This document shows, piece by piece, positions 1-8,953 of a stretch of DNA of 41,601 nucleotides. The notes below the pieces were generated by a model. The model did no database searches, was not told the origin of the DNA, and saw only the letters and a program-made list of their open reading frames with translations. Origin of the DNA: an uncultured Lachnospiraceae bacterium (GTDB lineage Bacteria; Bacillota; Clostridia; Lachnospirales; Lachnospiraceae); NCBI GenBank assembly GCA_947575805.1, contig CANPOY010000026.1, forward strand, positions 1 through 41,601, given 5' to 3'. The position numbers and the translations under genes were made by a program. Positions within the stretch are counted from its first letter, which is position 1, and every line of letters starts with the position of its first letter.

Positions 1-10
1 TAACAAAGAG

Positions 11-50
11 AATCCCGTATTTATGCGGGTTCTGGCGTTTCGCAAACGCC
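11..50. other. Two short hairpins at the left edge
   Basis: Two inverted repeats lie in front of the first gene. One is imperfect (CCCGT/GCGGG arms around positions 13-29). The second is perfect: GGCGTTT at 34-40 pairs with AAACGCC at 44-50 across a CGC triloop. Neither is followed by a clear T run on the plus strand. They may be the 3' end structure of a gene lying to the left of the window or a 5' leader structure of the small gene at 85. Confidence 0.35.
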
Positions 51-84
51 TAATGACATAAAGCAGAAAGGAGGTCTATGCGAT

Positions 85-357
85 ATGGATACAGTACCTG
101 ACTGGATGTCTGACCCTCTGGTAAAGGACATTCCCCCGAGAAAACTGGAGTTCCTGGGACAGATGTTCGCTGAAGGCCGCGGGAAAAGCCAAAAGGAAAT
201 GATGGCTTTCATGATGCCCATGATGAAAAAGGCCAAACAGGAAAACCTGACCTTTACTCCTCAGGAAATGAGTGCAGCCATCGCGGCCATCAGAAAATAC
301 AGCTCCGCAGATGAACTGAAGCAGATTGATAAAATACTGGAAAAAGCGAAGCATTAA
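85..357 (+). CDS. Small conserved-type hypothetical protein (90 aa)
   Basis: This encodes a 90-residue, soluble, helix-rich protein with no signal peptide or membrane segment. I cannot assign a function. It is rich in Lys, Met and Glu, with a central Lys/Met-rich helix (KEMMAFMMPMMKKAK) and a C-terminal helical segment. AAAGGAGG at 66-73 precedes the ATG by 11 nt, and a perfect 14-bp terminator hairpin follows the stop, so it looks like a real single-gene unit. It faces leuS convergently and shares that terminator. I believe similar small proteins occur in Lachnospiraceae, but that is recollection rather than a search. Confidence 0.75.
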   Translation: MDTVPDWMSDPLVKDIPPRKLEFLGQMFAEGRGKSQKEMMAFMMPMMKKAKQENLTFTPQEMSAAIAAIRKYSSADELKQIDKILEKAKH

Positions 358-362
358 CCACA

Positions 363-409
363 AAGAACAGTCCGGGGACCAGTGCACTTCTGATTCCCGG
401 ACTGTTCTT
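363..409. terminator. Bidirectional intrinsic terminator
   Basis: A perfect 14-bp stem (AAGAACAGTCCGGG at 363-376 with its complement at 396-409) encloses a 19-nt loop. A T-rich stretch follows on the plus strand (cattctttt), and the arm itself ends in A-rich sequence that gives U on the minus strand. It lies between the converging 90-aa gene and leuS and probably ends both transcripts. Confidence 0.85.
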
Positions 410-417
410 CATTCTTT

Positions 418-2832
418 TCACGCTTTTACAACAATGTTTACAATACGGCCCGGCACATAGATTTCCTTGACGATACTGCCGGTGAGCTTATCCCCCAGGG
501 CTTCTTTGGCGGCAGTGATCACGGCATCCTTCTCCATATCTTTGGGCACAGAGATCGTGGCACGCACCTTCCCGTTGACCTGGACCGCAATTTCCACCTC
601 CGCTTCCACGGTCTTTGCCTCGTCATATTCCGGCCAGGAGGTCTGATAGACTCTTCCTCCAAAACCGGCTGTCTGCCAAAGCTCTTCGGTGATATGGGGC
701 GCTACAGGGTTCAGCAGGATCAGCAGCGTCCTGTACTCTCCTCTGGTGACGGCATTCTTTTTATAAAATTCATTGATCAGCGCCATCATGGCTGCAATGG
801 CAGTATTGTATTTCAGATTCTCGTAATCACCGGATACCTTCTTGATGGTCTGGTGCATCTTAATCTCCAGATCCGCACTGTATCCGCCGTCCTCCTTCAG
901 CATATCCTGCAGCTTCCAGACCCTCTCTAAAAATCTGCGGCAGCCTTTTACACCGTCTTCGCTCCAGGCCGCACTGAGGTCAAAAGCGCCGATAAACATC
1001 TCATAGGTGCGCAGGGTATCTGCCCCGTATTCCCGCACAATATCGTCCGGATTGACCACATTTCCTCTGGATTTGGACATTTTCTCCCCGTTGGAGCCCA
1101 AAATCATCCCGTGGCTGGTCCTCTTGTTATAGGGCTCGGCGCAGGGCACCACCCCCTGGTCATGGAGGAATCTGTGCCAGAAACGGGAGTAAAGCAGATG
1201 CAGGGTAGTATGCTCCATTCCGCCGTTATACCAGTCTACCGGCATCCAGTAATCCAATGCTTCCTTACTTGCCAACGCTTCCTGATTATGGGGATCCGTA
1301 TAGCGCAGGAAATACCAGGAAGACCCTGCCCACTGAGGCATAGTATCGGTTTCCCGTTTTGCCGGGCCCCCGCAATGAGGGCAGGTAGTATTTACCCAAT
1401 CCGTCATGGCCGCCAGAGGCGATTCGCCGTTGTCTGTGGGTTCATAGGATTCCACCTCAGGCAGCTGCAGAGGAAGCTCGCTCTCATCTAACGGCACAAA
1501 CCCGCACTGATCACACTGCACAATGGGTATGGGCTCCCCCCAGTAACGCTGTCTGGAGAACACCCAGTCCCGCAGCTTGAAATTAGTCTTGCTCTGGCCG
1601 ATTCCTTTTTCTTCCAGAAAAGCAATCACTTTCTCCTTGGCATCCGCCACGGACAAACCGTTTAAAAAGTCGGAATTTACCAGAGTTCCCGTGGCAACGT
1701 CCGTGAAGACCTGCTCCTGCACACTGACGGGGCTGCCGGCAACCACCTCGATGACAGGTAAGCCAAATTTCTTTGCAAACTCCCAGTCTCTCTCGTCATG
1801 GGCGGGAACTGCCATAATGGCTCCCGTTCCGTAAGTCATCAGCACATAATCGGAAATCCAAATGGGGATTTCTTTCCCGTTCACGGGATTGGTGGCGGTA
1901 AGTCCTTTGATCTGCACGCCCGTCTTGTCCTTTGCAAGCTCTGTCCTCTCGAAATCAGACTTCTTTGCCGCTTGCTCCCGGTAAGCCGAAAGCTCGTCAT
2001 AATTGCCGATCTCGGCTTTATATTTTTCGATCAGGGGATGCTCCGGGGACACCACCATGTAGGTAGCGCCGAACAAGGTATCCGGCCTGGTGGTATAAAT
2101 CCGAAGCTTATCTTCCTTTCCCGTAATGGTAAAGTCCACTTCTGCACCGGTGGATTTACCGATCCAGTTTTTCTGGGACACCTTGACCCTTTCAATATAA
2201 TCCACCGTGTCAAGTCCCTGGATCAGCTGATCGGCGTACTCCGTAATTTTCAGCATCCACTGACTCTTTACCTTGCGGACTACCTCGGCGCCGCAGCGCT
2301 CGCAGACTCCGTTCACTACCTCTTCATTGGCAAGCCCAACCTTGCAGGAGGTACACCAGTTGATGGGCATTTCCGTCTTATAGGCAAGCCCTGCCTTAAA
2401 CAGTTTTAAAAAAATCCACTGGGTCCACTTATAATAATCCGTATCCGTGGTGTTGATCTCCCGATCCCAGTCAAAGGAATAGCCCAGAGCATGAAGCTGT
2501 CCCTTAAAGCGCTCCACATTGTTCTTCGTCACAATCTTCGGATGAATATGATTCTTAATCGCATAATTCTCCGTGGGAAGACCGAAGGCATCCCAGCCCA
2601 TGGGGTACAGCACATTATACCCCTGCATTCTCCGCTTTCTGGCCACAATATCCAGAGCGGTATAGGGCCTGGGATGGCCCACGTGAAGTCCCTGCCCGGA
2701 AGGATAGGGAAATTCCACCAGTGCGTAATACTTGGGTCTGGAGTAATCGTCGGAGGTCTTAAATGCCTTCTCGTCATCCCAGACCTTCTGCCATTTCTGC
2801 TCCACCTCATGGTGGTTATAAGGTACTGCCAT
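418..2832 (-). CDS. leuS: Leucyl-tRNA synthetase
   Basis: Class I synthetase that charges tRNA-Leu with leucine in the cytoplasm. The HIGH signature appears as HVGH at about residues 50-53 and KMSKS at about 584-588. The CP1 editing domain is present, with TTRPDT near 247-252 and the HDERDWEF segment near 345. Cys pairs (CTSC/CERC near 160-180 and CDQC/CPHC near 440-487) probably bind zinc. Length (804 aa) is normal for a bacterial LeuRS. I chose the ATG at 2832 because AGGAGG lies 8 nt upstream; an ATG two codons earlier is too close to that site and another at 2856 has no ribosome site. A Leu T-box leader and consensus promoter lie just upstream, so expression should respond to uncharged tRNA-Leu. 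Confidence 0.97.
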   Translation of the reverse strand: MAVPYNHHEVEQKWQKVWDDEKAFKTSDDYSRPKYYALVEFPYPSGQGLHVGHPRPYTALDIVARKRRMQGYNVLYPMGWDAFGLPTENYAIKNHIHPKIVTKNNVERFKGQLHALGYSFDWDREINTTDTDYYKWTQWIFLKLFKAGLAYKTEMPINWCTSCKVGLANEEVVNGVCERCGAEVVRKVKSQWMLKITEYADQLIQGLDTVDYIERVKVSQKNWIGKSTGAEVDFTITGKEDKLRIYTTRPDTLFGATYMVVSPEHPLIEKYKAEIGNYDELSAYREQAAKKSDFERTELAKDKTGVQIKGLTATNPVNGKEIPIWISDYVLMTYGTGAIMAVPAHDERDWEFAKKFGLPVIEVVAGSPVSVQEQVFTDVATGTLVNSDFLNGLSVADAKEKVIAFLEEKGIGQSKTNFKLRDWVFSRQRYWGEPIPIVQCDQCGFVPLDESELPLQLPEVESYEPTDNGESPLAAMTDWVNTTCPHCGGPAKRETDTMPQWAGSSWYFLRYTDPHNQEALASKEALDYWMPVDWYNGGMEHTTLHLLYSRFWHRFLHDQGVVPCAEPYNKRTSHGMILGSNGEKMSKSRGNVVNPDDIVREYGADTLRTYEMFIGAFDLSAAWSEDGVKGCRRFLERVWKLQDMLKEDGGYSADLEIKMHQTIKKVSGDYENLKYNTAIAAMMALINEFYKKNAVTRGEYRTLLILLNPVAPHITEELWQTAGFGGRVYQTSWPEYDEAKTVEAEVEIAVQVNGKVRATISVPKDMEKDAVITAAKEALGDKLTGSIVKEIYVPGRIVNIVVKA

Positions 2833-2934
2833 GTTCATGTCCTCCTTTTCTGACATCGTATCTGTCGGGCAGCCGCTTTATCTCCAGGGCGCAATTTTTT
2901 GCTGCCAATATCCCTTACGTCTGTCCCCACATAT

Positions 2935-3215
2935 AGAAAGCCCTCTCGTCCGCATAGAGACGAAAGGGCCTTGTTCCGTGGTACCACTCTACTTCATGTG
3001 CTTTATCCGGTCTCTGTCCGGCTTTTCACACATGCACTTTGGGATGGATAACGGTATCTGCCGCCTTTCCCTACACACGCGCATCCGCACGCTTCCGGAA
3101 AGGAGCTCCGAGGCCAGTTGGGGAAATCTTCCTGCCGCCTCACACCGCCCGGCGGCTCTCTGCAAGTCCGAAATCCTTAATACTCCTCATCAACGCTTTC
3201 TTATTCTTAATGATA
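2935..3215 (-). promoter_or_regulatory. T-box leader (leucine) of leuS
   Basis: Read on the minus strand, this leader contains the T-box core AGTGGTACCACGG (2976-2988), which binds the NCCA end of uncharged tRNA. It is followed by a terminator hairpin with arms at 2940-2950 and 2959-2969. The 5' part has the expected Stem I pieces, including an AGAGAG segment and a candidate specifier codon CUC (Leu) at 3110-3112 followed by GGAG. Uncharged tRNA-Leu should favour antitermination and leuS expression. The T-box core and terminator are seen directly; the specifier position is inferred from context. Confidence 0.93.
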
Positions 3216-3221
3216 CCGCTT

Positions 3222-3250
3222 ATTTTAACCTGTTTTCCTGATCGTGTCAA
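3222..3250 (-). promoter_or_regulatory. Promoter of the leuS T-box transcript
   Basis: Minus-strand TTGACA (3245-3250), a 17-nt spacer and TAAAAT (3222-3227) form a near-perfect vegetative promoter. The predicted start near 3215 places the whole T-box leader in the transcript. The promoter lies in the short gap after the EF-G-like gene ends at 3266. Confidence 0.85.
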
Positions 3251-3265
3251 GAAATTTTTCTCTTC

Positions 3266-5359
3266 CTATTCTTCGCCGCTGTTCTCCGCCACCTTAGCCG
3301 CCCTTGCAGCCACTTCCTTCTCCTGCACGTCGGAAGGCGCCTGTTCGTAACGGATAAACTCATATGCGTATTCTCCGCGGCCTCCGGTCATGGAACGAAG
3401 ATCCGTGCAGTAGCCATACAGACAGCTCACGGGAATCTCCGCTTCCACAGTCTGCTTTCCTCCGGGTGCGGGATTCATGCCCAGGACACGCCCCCGCCTC
3501 TTGTTCAGATCACCCATAACGTCCCCGGTATAAGCGTCGGGAATGGTCACTTTCAGGCTGGCAATGGGCTCCAGCAGAACGGGATGTGCTTCCATAAAGC
3601 CCTTCTTGAAGGCCTGGACGGTAGCCATCTTAAATGCCTGCTCGGAAGAATCCACCGGATGATAGGATCCGTCATACAGCACCGCCTTTACACCTACCAC
3701 AGGATACGCCGCCAGAGGGCCTTTTATCACGGATTCCTGCAGACCCTTCTCCACTGCGGGGTAATAGTTCTTGGGCACTGCTCCGCCCACCACTTCCTGT
3801 TCGAACACATAAGCCTGTTCCAGATCGTCAGAGGGGCTGAAACGCATCTTCACATGACCATACTGGCCGTGTCCGCCTGTCTGCTTTTTGTACTTGTACT
3901 CTACATCCGACTGCTTCTTAATGGTTTCCCGGTAAGCTACTTTCGGTCTGGAAAGCTCTACCTCCACTTTGTATTCATTTAACAGCCTGCTGACAATAAT
4001 CTCAAGATGCTGGTCCCCCATGCCGTAGAGCAGAGTCTGGCGGTTTTCCGCATCATTGACGGTCTTCATGGTAAGATCCTCATGACCGATCTTCTGCAGG
4101 GCCTGGGATATTTTATCCACGTCCCCCTTGTTCTTGGGCTTGTAACGCATGTATGTATACGGTGTCGAAAGCTCGAACTTACCGAATTTGATCGTGGTAG
4201 CCTTGGTGGAAAGGCTGTTGCCGGTTCTGGCCGCCGTCAGCTTTGCCAGGGCGCCGATGTCCCCCGCATGAAGCTCAGGCACCTCAATGGGCTTATTGCC
4301 CTGAAGCACATACAGCTTCCCGATCTTCTCCTCAATCTCCCTGTCCACATTGTAAATGAGGTCATCCGTCTTTAACACGCCGGAATTTACCTTAATCAGG
4401 GAATACTTGCCGATGAAGGGATCCACCACGGTCTTCCAGATATAAGCGGATTTTGCCTTGGAGAAATCATAGTCCGCGTTATAAATTTCATTGGTCTTCA
4501 AATTGATGCCCGCCACCTTGCGGTTTTCGGGGCTGGGAAAATACTTCACAATATCATCCAGCAGCGTGTAGACACCCTGGCACAGGACATTGGATCCCAT
4601 CGTCATGGGAACGATACTGCAGTCACACACATTGGTCCGCAGAGCCGCTCTGATCTCCGCCTCGGAGAAAGTCTCTCCGCCGAAATAGCGCTCCATCATC
4701 TCCTCGCTGGTCTCCGCCACTGCCTCCATCAGGGTATCCCGGCAGATCTGCAGATTTGCCTTATTGTATTCCGGCACCTCGCAGGATACCACTTCCTTAC
4801 CCTGCCAACGGTTTCCCGTCTCGGTGATCACATTGACATAGCCCACAAACTTTTCGCTCTCACGGATGGGCAGGTTAAAGGGCGCCATCTTCTTTCCGTA
4901 AGACGCAGTCATATCCTCCACCACCTGGCGGAAGGAAGCATTATCCACGTCCATATTGGATACATAAATCATCCTGGGCAGCTTGTATTTCTCACACAGC
5001 TCCCACGCCTTCTGGGCGCCCACCTCGATGCCGGCCTTGCCGTTGACCACGATGATGGCGGCTCCCGCAGCGCTGACCGCTTCCTCTACCTCCCCCACAA
5101 AGTCAAAGTAGCCGGGAGTATCCATGATATTAATCTTGTGCCCTTCCCATTCAATGGGAACAACGGAGGTATTGATAGAGAACTGACGTTTCTGCTCTTC
5201 CTTGTCATAATCGCTTATGGTATTCTTGTCAGCCACTTTGCCCATTCTCGAAGTAATTCCGGACAGATAAGCCATAGCCTCCACCAGGCTCGTCTTGCCG
5301 CTCCCGCCGTGACCTAACAGCACCACATTGCGAATCTTGTCGGTTGTGTAAACTTTCAT
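3266..5359 (-). CDS. EF-G-like translational GTPase (EF-G2-type paralogue)
   Basis: A 697-aa protein with full EF-G architecture: N-terminal GTPase domain with P-loop GHGGSGKT (16-23), then domain II, and C-terminal EF-G domains III-V. It differs from canonical EF-G: G3 reads DTPGY (80-84), with Tyr where the catalytic His of DTPGH normally sits, and G4 reads SNMD (134-137) instead of NKxD. The switch I RGITI segment is RQFSI. This pattern fits the EF-G2/EF-G-like paralogue group rather than the housekeeping fusA, which usually sits beside rpsL/rpsG/tuf; none of those is here. The start at 5359 has GGAGGAA 5 nt upstream; a longer frame to 5449 has no ribosome site and runs over the promoter. 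Its precise function is not established from the sequence. Confidence 0.88.
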   Translation of the reverse strand: MKVYTTDKIRNVVLLGHGGSGKTSLVEAMAYLSGITSRMGKVADKNTISDYDKEEQKRQFSINTSVVPIEWEGHKINIMDTPGYFDFVGEVEEAVSAAGAAIIVVNGKAGIEVGAQKAWELCEKYKLPRMIYVSNMDVDNASFRQVVEDMTASYGKKMAPFNLPIRESEKFVGYVNVITETGNRWQGKEVVSCEVPEYNKANLQICRDTLMEAVAETSEEMMERYFGGETFSEAEIRAALRTNVCDCSIVPMTMGSNVLCQGVYTLLDDIVKYFPSPENRKVAGINLKTNEIYNADYDFSKAKSAYIWKTVVDPFIGKYSLIKVNSGVLKTDDLIYNVDREIEEKIGKLYVLQGNKPIEVPELHAGDIGALAKLTAARTGNSLSTKATTIKFGKFELSTPYTYMRYKPKNKGDVDKISQALQKIGHEDLTMKTVNDAENRQTLLYGMGDQHLEIIVSRLLNEYKVEVELSRPKVAYRETIKKQSDVEYKYKKQTGGHGQYGHVKMRFSPSDDLEQAYVFEQEVVGGAVPKNYYPAVEKGLQESVIKGPLAAYPVVGVKAVLYDGSYHPVDSSEQAFKMATVQAFKKGFMEAHPVLLEPIASLKVTIPDAYTGDVMGDLNKRRGRVLGMNPAPGGKQTVEAEIPVSCLYGYCTDLRSMTGGRGEYAYEFIRYEQAPSDVQEKEVAARAAKVAENSGEE

Positions 5360-5435
5360 ATAGGTTCCTCCAATTATGCAGTATTTTGGGCATTTTGGTA
5401 CATCCTGTAAACGGACTGTAAACTCCCATATGAAC

Positions 5436-5464
5436 ATTTTACTAAACAATGAACAATTTTACAA
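5436..5464 (-). promoter_or_regulatory. Promoter of the EF-G-like gene
   Basis: Minus-strand TTGTAA (5459-5464), 17-nt spacer, TAAAAT (5436-5441). The predicted start near 5429 gives a leader of about 70 nt. Two near-identical direct repeats, TGAACATTTTAC (5431-5442) and TGAACAATTTTAC (5450-5462), overlap the -10 and -35 boxes with a 19-bp period and could be an operator. Confidence 0.65.
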
Positions 5465-5492
5465 GCTATTGTTAAATATTTCGCATCATATC

Positions 5493-6377
5493 CTATAACT
5501 TCTCCAGTATCCTTAACAGGGAATCATGGGCCAGCGTAAAGGCTTCCTCGCCCGATAACTTTTCTCCGATCCTGCCGCCTCTTTCCAGAGATGAAAAACC
5601 TGTAAAATCTGACAGATGAGGCTCTATGGAAAGATAGCCGCTGTAACCGTCCGCTTTCAACCGCCCCAAAATCTCAGCCAACCTGCCGTCCCCGTCCCCC
5701 GGGGGAACTACGCTGCCATCCTGAAACAGGGCATCCTTTACATGAATATAAGCAATATAGGGTTTTAATTGCTCATAAGCCTCCAGTGTATCCTGCCCGG
5801 CCTGCACGAAATTGGCAAAATCAAACACTGCCTTAAAATGCTCTCCCGCAAATTGTTTCAGAATATCCAGGCAGCCCTCCGCCATCTCTCCGTAAATTCC
5901 CTTCTCATTCTCATGAAGCAGGACCACTTCATTAGCTGCAGCATAGTCGGCAAACTGTCCCAGGCGCTCCATAACCTCATCTCTCCACAGGCAGGTCCGC
6001 TCTCTGTGGGAAACTGCCCTCTCCCCACAGGACTCCGATTCCTCCGGACCGTAAAAACTGAACATCCGAATATTGGGAGTATCCATGATATGGGCTATCT
6101 GCACCGTATGTTTAAACAATTCCATATGACCGGAAAAATCATCCGTAATCCGGATCTTCCCTAAGGGAGAGCCGATTGCCGAAAGCGAAAAACCTCTGCC
6201 CTCCAACCGCCTTTTAATCTCCCTGGCCTCCGTCTCCGAATATTCCACCAGGCTCCTTCCGTCCACTCCCCGCATTTCAATGTGGTTCATTTGCAGTTTT
6301 TCCAGCACCGCCATCTGTTTATCCAAAAGCGGGTCGATCTCGTCTCCAAAGCCTGTTATCACAATATTATCAAACAT
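5493..6377 (-). CDS. Sugar phosphate isomerase/epimerase family protein (xylose-isomerase-like TIM barrel)
   Basis: A 294-aa protein of the AP-endonuclease-2/xylose-isomerase-like TIM-barrel superfamily, which isomerises or epimerises sugars or polyols, or acts on keto-sugar derivatives, with a divalent metal. Probable metal ligands in order are Glu in HENE (155-158), Asp in FDF (about 186), His in YIHVKD (about 212) and Glu in SIEPH (about 252). The start at 6377 has GGAGGG just upstream. It is the last gene of a minus-strand run with two Gfo/Idh/MocA oxidoreductases, a common pairing in inositol and oxidised-sugar catabolism. The substrate cannot be read from sequence. No clear terminator follows. 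Confidence 0.85.
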   Translation of the reverse strand: MFDNIVITGFGDEIDPLLDKQMAVLEKLQMNHIEMRGVDGRSLVEYSETEAREIKRRLEGRGFSLSAIGSPLGKIRITDDFSGHMELFKHTVQIAHIMDTPNIRMFSFYGPEESESCGERAVSHRERTCLWRDEVMERLGQFADYAAANEVVLLHENEKGIYGEMAEGCLDILKQFAGEHFKAVFDFANFVQAGQDTLEAYEQLKPYIAYIHVKDALFQDGSVVPPGDGDGRLAEILGRLKADGYSGYLSIEPHLSDFTGFSSLERGGRIGEKLSGEEAFTLAHDSLLRILEKL

Positions 6378-6464
6378 ATTCCCTCCGTTCTGCCGCACAG
6401 GGCCGTCGTAAACTGCCCTGTTTTATTCCCGGCATATACATTTCCGTGGACAATATCACTTTCC

Positions 6465-7619
6465 TCAATAGGTTCCCGTGGTGTCAAACACCACACCGCT
6501 TCCCGTCTTTTTCCGGGAAACGGCCCGCCTTTTGTTCAGCTCCTGCAGGAAAAGCTCCTCATCAAAAGGAATCTCTATCATTTTATCCAGCCAGCCGGAC
6601 AGGTGCATGGCATTGGAGAGAATGAGTCCCCGGATTCCTTCCCTGCCCTCTGCCACCAGAGACGTTCCATGGAGTATCCGTCCTGCAAATGCTTTCAGCA
6701 CCCCCACGTGCTGTTCGTTTTGCCCGTCCGTCTCCACTTCCTCCATCCTGTACTCCGGCTGGGCAAAGCCTTCTTTCGAAGTTTTGCAGAAAACTCTTTC
6801 GTTTTCGTTCAGACGGTACAGCAGGAGCTTATTGTTTTCGCACACCAGCTTTCCCATTTCCAGCATGATCTCCAGCCGGTTGGTGCCGGGAGTGTCTGCC
6901 GTAGAAGTCACAAAGACACCCGTTGCCCCGTTTTCATACTCCATATAAGCCGTAACGTCATCTTCCACCTCAATGTCATGCCATTTTGCCTCGTGGCAGA
7001 AGGCCCTGACCCGTACCGGCAAACCGCACAGCCACTGAAGCAGGTCCAGCTGATGGGGACACTGGTTCAGCAGCACGCCGCCGCCCTCGCCGTCCCAGGT
7101 AGCCTTCCAGTCCGCAGCATCATAGTAGCTCTGAGTACGATACCAGTCCGTAATGATCCAGTTCACCCGTTTGATCTGTCCCAGTTCCCCTCCCGTAATC
7201 AGCTCGTGCATCTTGCGGTAAACACAATTCGTCCTCTGATTCAGCATGATGGCAAAGACCTTATCAGACCTTTCCGCTGCCTCGTTCATCTCCCGCACCT
7301 GCCTGGTATAGACTCCTGCCGGCTTTTCACTGAGAGCATGCAGGCCATGCTCCAGGGCGCAGATCACCAGTTCCGGATGCAGATAATGGGGCGTGGCGAT
7401 CAGAACCGCGTCACAGCTTCCGCTTTCGATCAGTTCCCTCCCGTCTCCATATACGGCCACTTCCGGCGGAAGCTCCCGCTTTGCCCAGTCTCTTCTCGCC
7501 TCCCGTACATCAGCCACCGCCGTCAGTCTGATCTCCGGTGCCTTCCCCTCCAGAATACTTCTGGCATGATTGCTTCCCATGCCTCCGATCCCGATGATTC
7601 CCAATCTTACCTGTTCCAT
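6465..7619 (-). CDS. Gfo/Idh/MocA family NAD(P)-dependent oxidoreductase
   Basis: A 384-aa dehydrogenase. The Rossmann dinucleotide motif GIGGMG lies at residues 10-15, the family EKP motif at 98-100, and NQCPHQLD at 185-192 carries the conserved His/Asp of the C-terminal substrate domain. Members oxidise hydroxyl groups of sugars, inositols or sugar phosphates using NAD(P). The ATG at 7619 follows GAGAGGAG; the frame is open to 7652 but lacks a better ribosome site. It lies 87 nt before the TIM-barrel gene and 120 nt after a second Gfo/Idh/MocA gene, with a hairpin-rich repeat in between. The two oxidoreductases are clearly different paralogues rather than a recent duplication. Confidence 0.9.
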   Translation of the reverse strand: MEQVRLGIIGIGGMGSNHARSILEGKAPEIRLTAVADVREARRDWAKRELPPEVAVYGDGRELIESGSCDAVLIATPHYLHPELVICALEHGLHALSEKPAGVYTRQVREMNEAAERSDKVFAIMLNQRTNCVYRKMHELITGGELGQIKRVNWIITDWYRTQSYYDAADWKATWDGEGGGVLLNQCPHQLDLLQWLCGLPVRVRAFCHEAKWHDIEVEDDVTAYMEYENGATGVFVTSTADTPGTNRLEIMLEMGKLVCENNKLLLYRLNENERVFCKTSKEGFAQPEYRMEEVETDGQNEQHVGVLKAFAGRILHGTSLVAEGREGIRGLILSNAMHLSGWLDKMIEIPFDEELFLQELNKRRAVSRKKTGSGVVFDTTGTY

Positions 7620-7670
7620 AGCTCCTCTCTTTCCGCCGCCCAAGCGGCACAAACAATTGGTGAAAATCCG

Positions 7671-7750
7671 GAAGAATCACCGCCCTTGCGATTCTTCGAG
7701 GCGAAACTTAGATTTTCTTAGGCGGCGTTTTTTGACGCCTTAGAAAATCT
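7671..7750 (-). repeat. Hairpin-rich intergenic repeat element, copy A
   Basis: Two nested structures lie here. GAAGAATC (7671-7678) pairs with GATTCTTC (7690-7697). AGATTTTCTTAGGCG (7710-7724) pairs with CGCCTTAGAAAATCT (7736-7750) with one mismatch. Read on the minus strand it begins at the stop codon of the gene ending at 7740. The minus-strand words GATTTTCTA, GGCG, CGCCT and GAAGAATCGCA recur in the same order at 15511-15572, so this looks like a member of a dispersed family. Confidence 0.6.
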
Positions 7751-8750
7751 TTTCGCCTTTTGTACTCTCATAAATCCGCGCCATCACCAGCATGGTATTT
7801 TCCACCGACTGCAGATCATTGGCATAGGGAGTTCCCTGTTCGAGACTTCGATAAAAATCACCGATACAGGCCGCGTGCCCGCTCCCCCAATAGGATTTTC
7901 CCACAACCTGCCCCGCCTTTAACGAAAAAACAACCTCATCCCCCTGCAAGTAACGTACTGTCACTTTCTCTTCTTCCAGTCGGATACTGCCCTTTTCACA
8001 GGCAAGCTCTATCAGCACCGGCGCATCTGTAACATAAGCCGTTGTGGCATAAAAACAGGCTCTCCTCTCCCCCGGAAATTCCAGGAAAACCTCCACCACA
8101 TCCTCCACCTCCGTCACTCCCCGCAGATGGTGATTGCTCATGGATGCCGCCACCGTATCCGGCTCTCCCAGCCACCGCAGCAAAAGATCCAACGTGTGGA
8201 TCGACTGATTGATCAGTGCACCGCCGCCTTCTGTTTCCCACCGGCCCCGCCAGTCGCTGCTCTGATAGTACTCCGCCTCCCTGCACCAGGTGACGAAGGC
8301 TCTTCCCCCCTTCAGCGTTCCGAGCTTACCTTCTTGCAGCAGCTCATCCACCTTGTTCACGGACGCATTATACCGGTTCTGAAAGCAGATTCCTATTCTC
8401 CCCCTGCTTCCCGCCGCACATTTCAGCTCCCGGAACTGCTGTGCGGAGATTGCGGGAGGCTTCTCCATAAATACAGCTCCTCCCCTTTCCAGCACCTTCA
8501 GCGCCATGGGCACATGAAGATAATGGGGCGTACAGATATGTACCACATCCGGCTGGCCGGCAGCCAGCATTTCCTCAAGATCCCCATAAACTTCCGCCCT
8601 GCCTCCGCCGAACCGGGCGGCAAGCTTTTCGGCCCGCTCTTTCCTGCAATCCACAAAAGCGCACAATTTCACCCCGTCCAGACCTTCAATTGCCTGGGCA
8701 TGTACCTGTGCAATTCCTCCGCATCCTACAATAGCCGCTTTTCTCTCCAT
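7740..8750 (-). CDS. Gfo/Idh/MocA family NAD(P)-dependent oxidoreductase
   Basis: A 336-aa dehydrogenase, first gene of the minus-strand sugar cluster. The Rossmann motif GCGGIA is at residues 9-14 and EKP at 96-98; NQSIHTLDLL follows in the substrate domain. GGAGG sits 4 nt before the ATG. The stop codon is built into one arm of a strong hairpin. A promoter at 8790-8818 drives it, divergent from an AraC-type regulator. With the second oxidoreductase and the TIM-barrel protein it suggests oxidation of a sugar or polyol, isomerisation of the keto product, and a second redox step. The substrate is unknown. Confidence 0.9.
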   Translation of the reverse strand: MERKAAIVGCGGIAQVHAQAIEGLDGVKLCAFVDCRKERAEKLAARFGGGRAEVYGDLEEMLAAGQPDVVHICTPHYLHVPMALKVLERGGAVFMEKPPAISAQQFRELKCAAGSRGRIGICFQNRYNASVNKVDELLQEGKLGTLKGGRAFVTWCREAEYYQSSDWRGRWETEGGGALINQSIHTLDLLLRWLGEPDTVAASMSNHHLRGVTEVEDVVEVFLEFPGERRACFYATTAYVTDAPVLIELACEKGSIRLEEEKVTVRYLQGDEVVFSLKAGQVVGKSYWGSGHAACIGDFYRSLEQGTPYANDLQSVENTMLVMARIYESTKGEKIF

Positions 8751-8789
8751 AATGCCTCCATGATACCGCTTCTGCCGGGCCTTTGCTTG

Positions 8790-8819
8790 AGTATAAACAA
8801 TGGTTCTTGTATAAACAAT
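8790..8819 (-). promoter_or_regulatory. Promoter of the sugar cluster with an 11-bp direct repeat
   Basis: Minus-strand TTGTTT (8813-8818), 17-nt spacer, TATACT (8790-8795). The plus strand shows GTATAAACAAT twice, at 8791-8801 and 8809-8819, an 18-bp period, so one repeat covers each promoter element. Direct repeats of this spacing next to a divergent AraC-family gene are a plausible regulator site; the binding role is inference. Confidence 0.6.
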
Positions 8820-8863
8820 ACATAAATCCTACTACTTTATGATGAAATACGACCTGATTCGGG

Positions 8864-8892
8864 TTGACTGCCGCTGAGATACCTGCTATTCT
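8864..8892 (+). promoter_or_regulatory. Promoter of the AraC-type regulator
   Basis: TTGACT (8864-8869), 17-nt spacer, TATTCT (8887-8892). The coding frame of the regulator stays open up to a TTG at 8864, but that TTG is the -35 box itself, so translation cannot start there on a transcript from this promoter. Confidence 0.6.
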
Positions 8893-8953
8893 GAAAACAA
8901 ATTCATCTACACAGCCCTGCCGCAGCTATTTTGCGGCACACATGGAGTACATC

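Noticed and set aside
6282..7721. Very long (479-codon) open frame on the plus strand opposite the sugar cluster.
   Set aside because: It is antisense to the TIM-barrel and Gfo/Idh genes, which have clear motifs; the frame is open only because of codon composition, and its product looks like random sequence.
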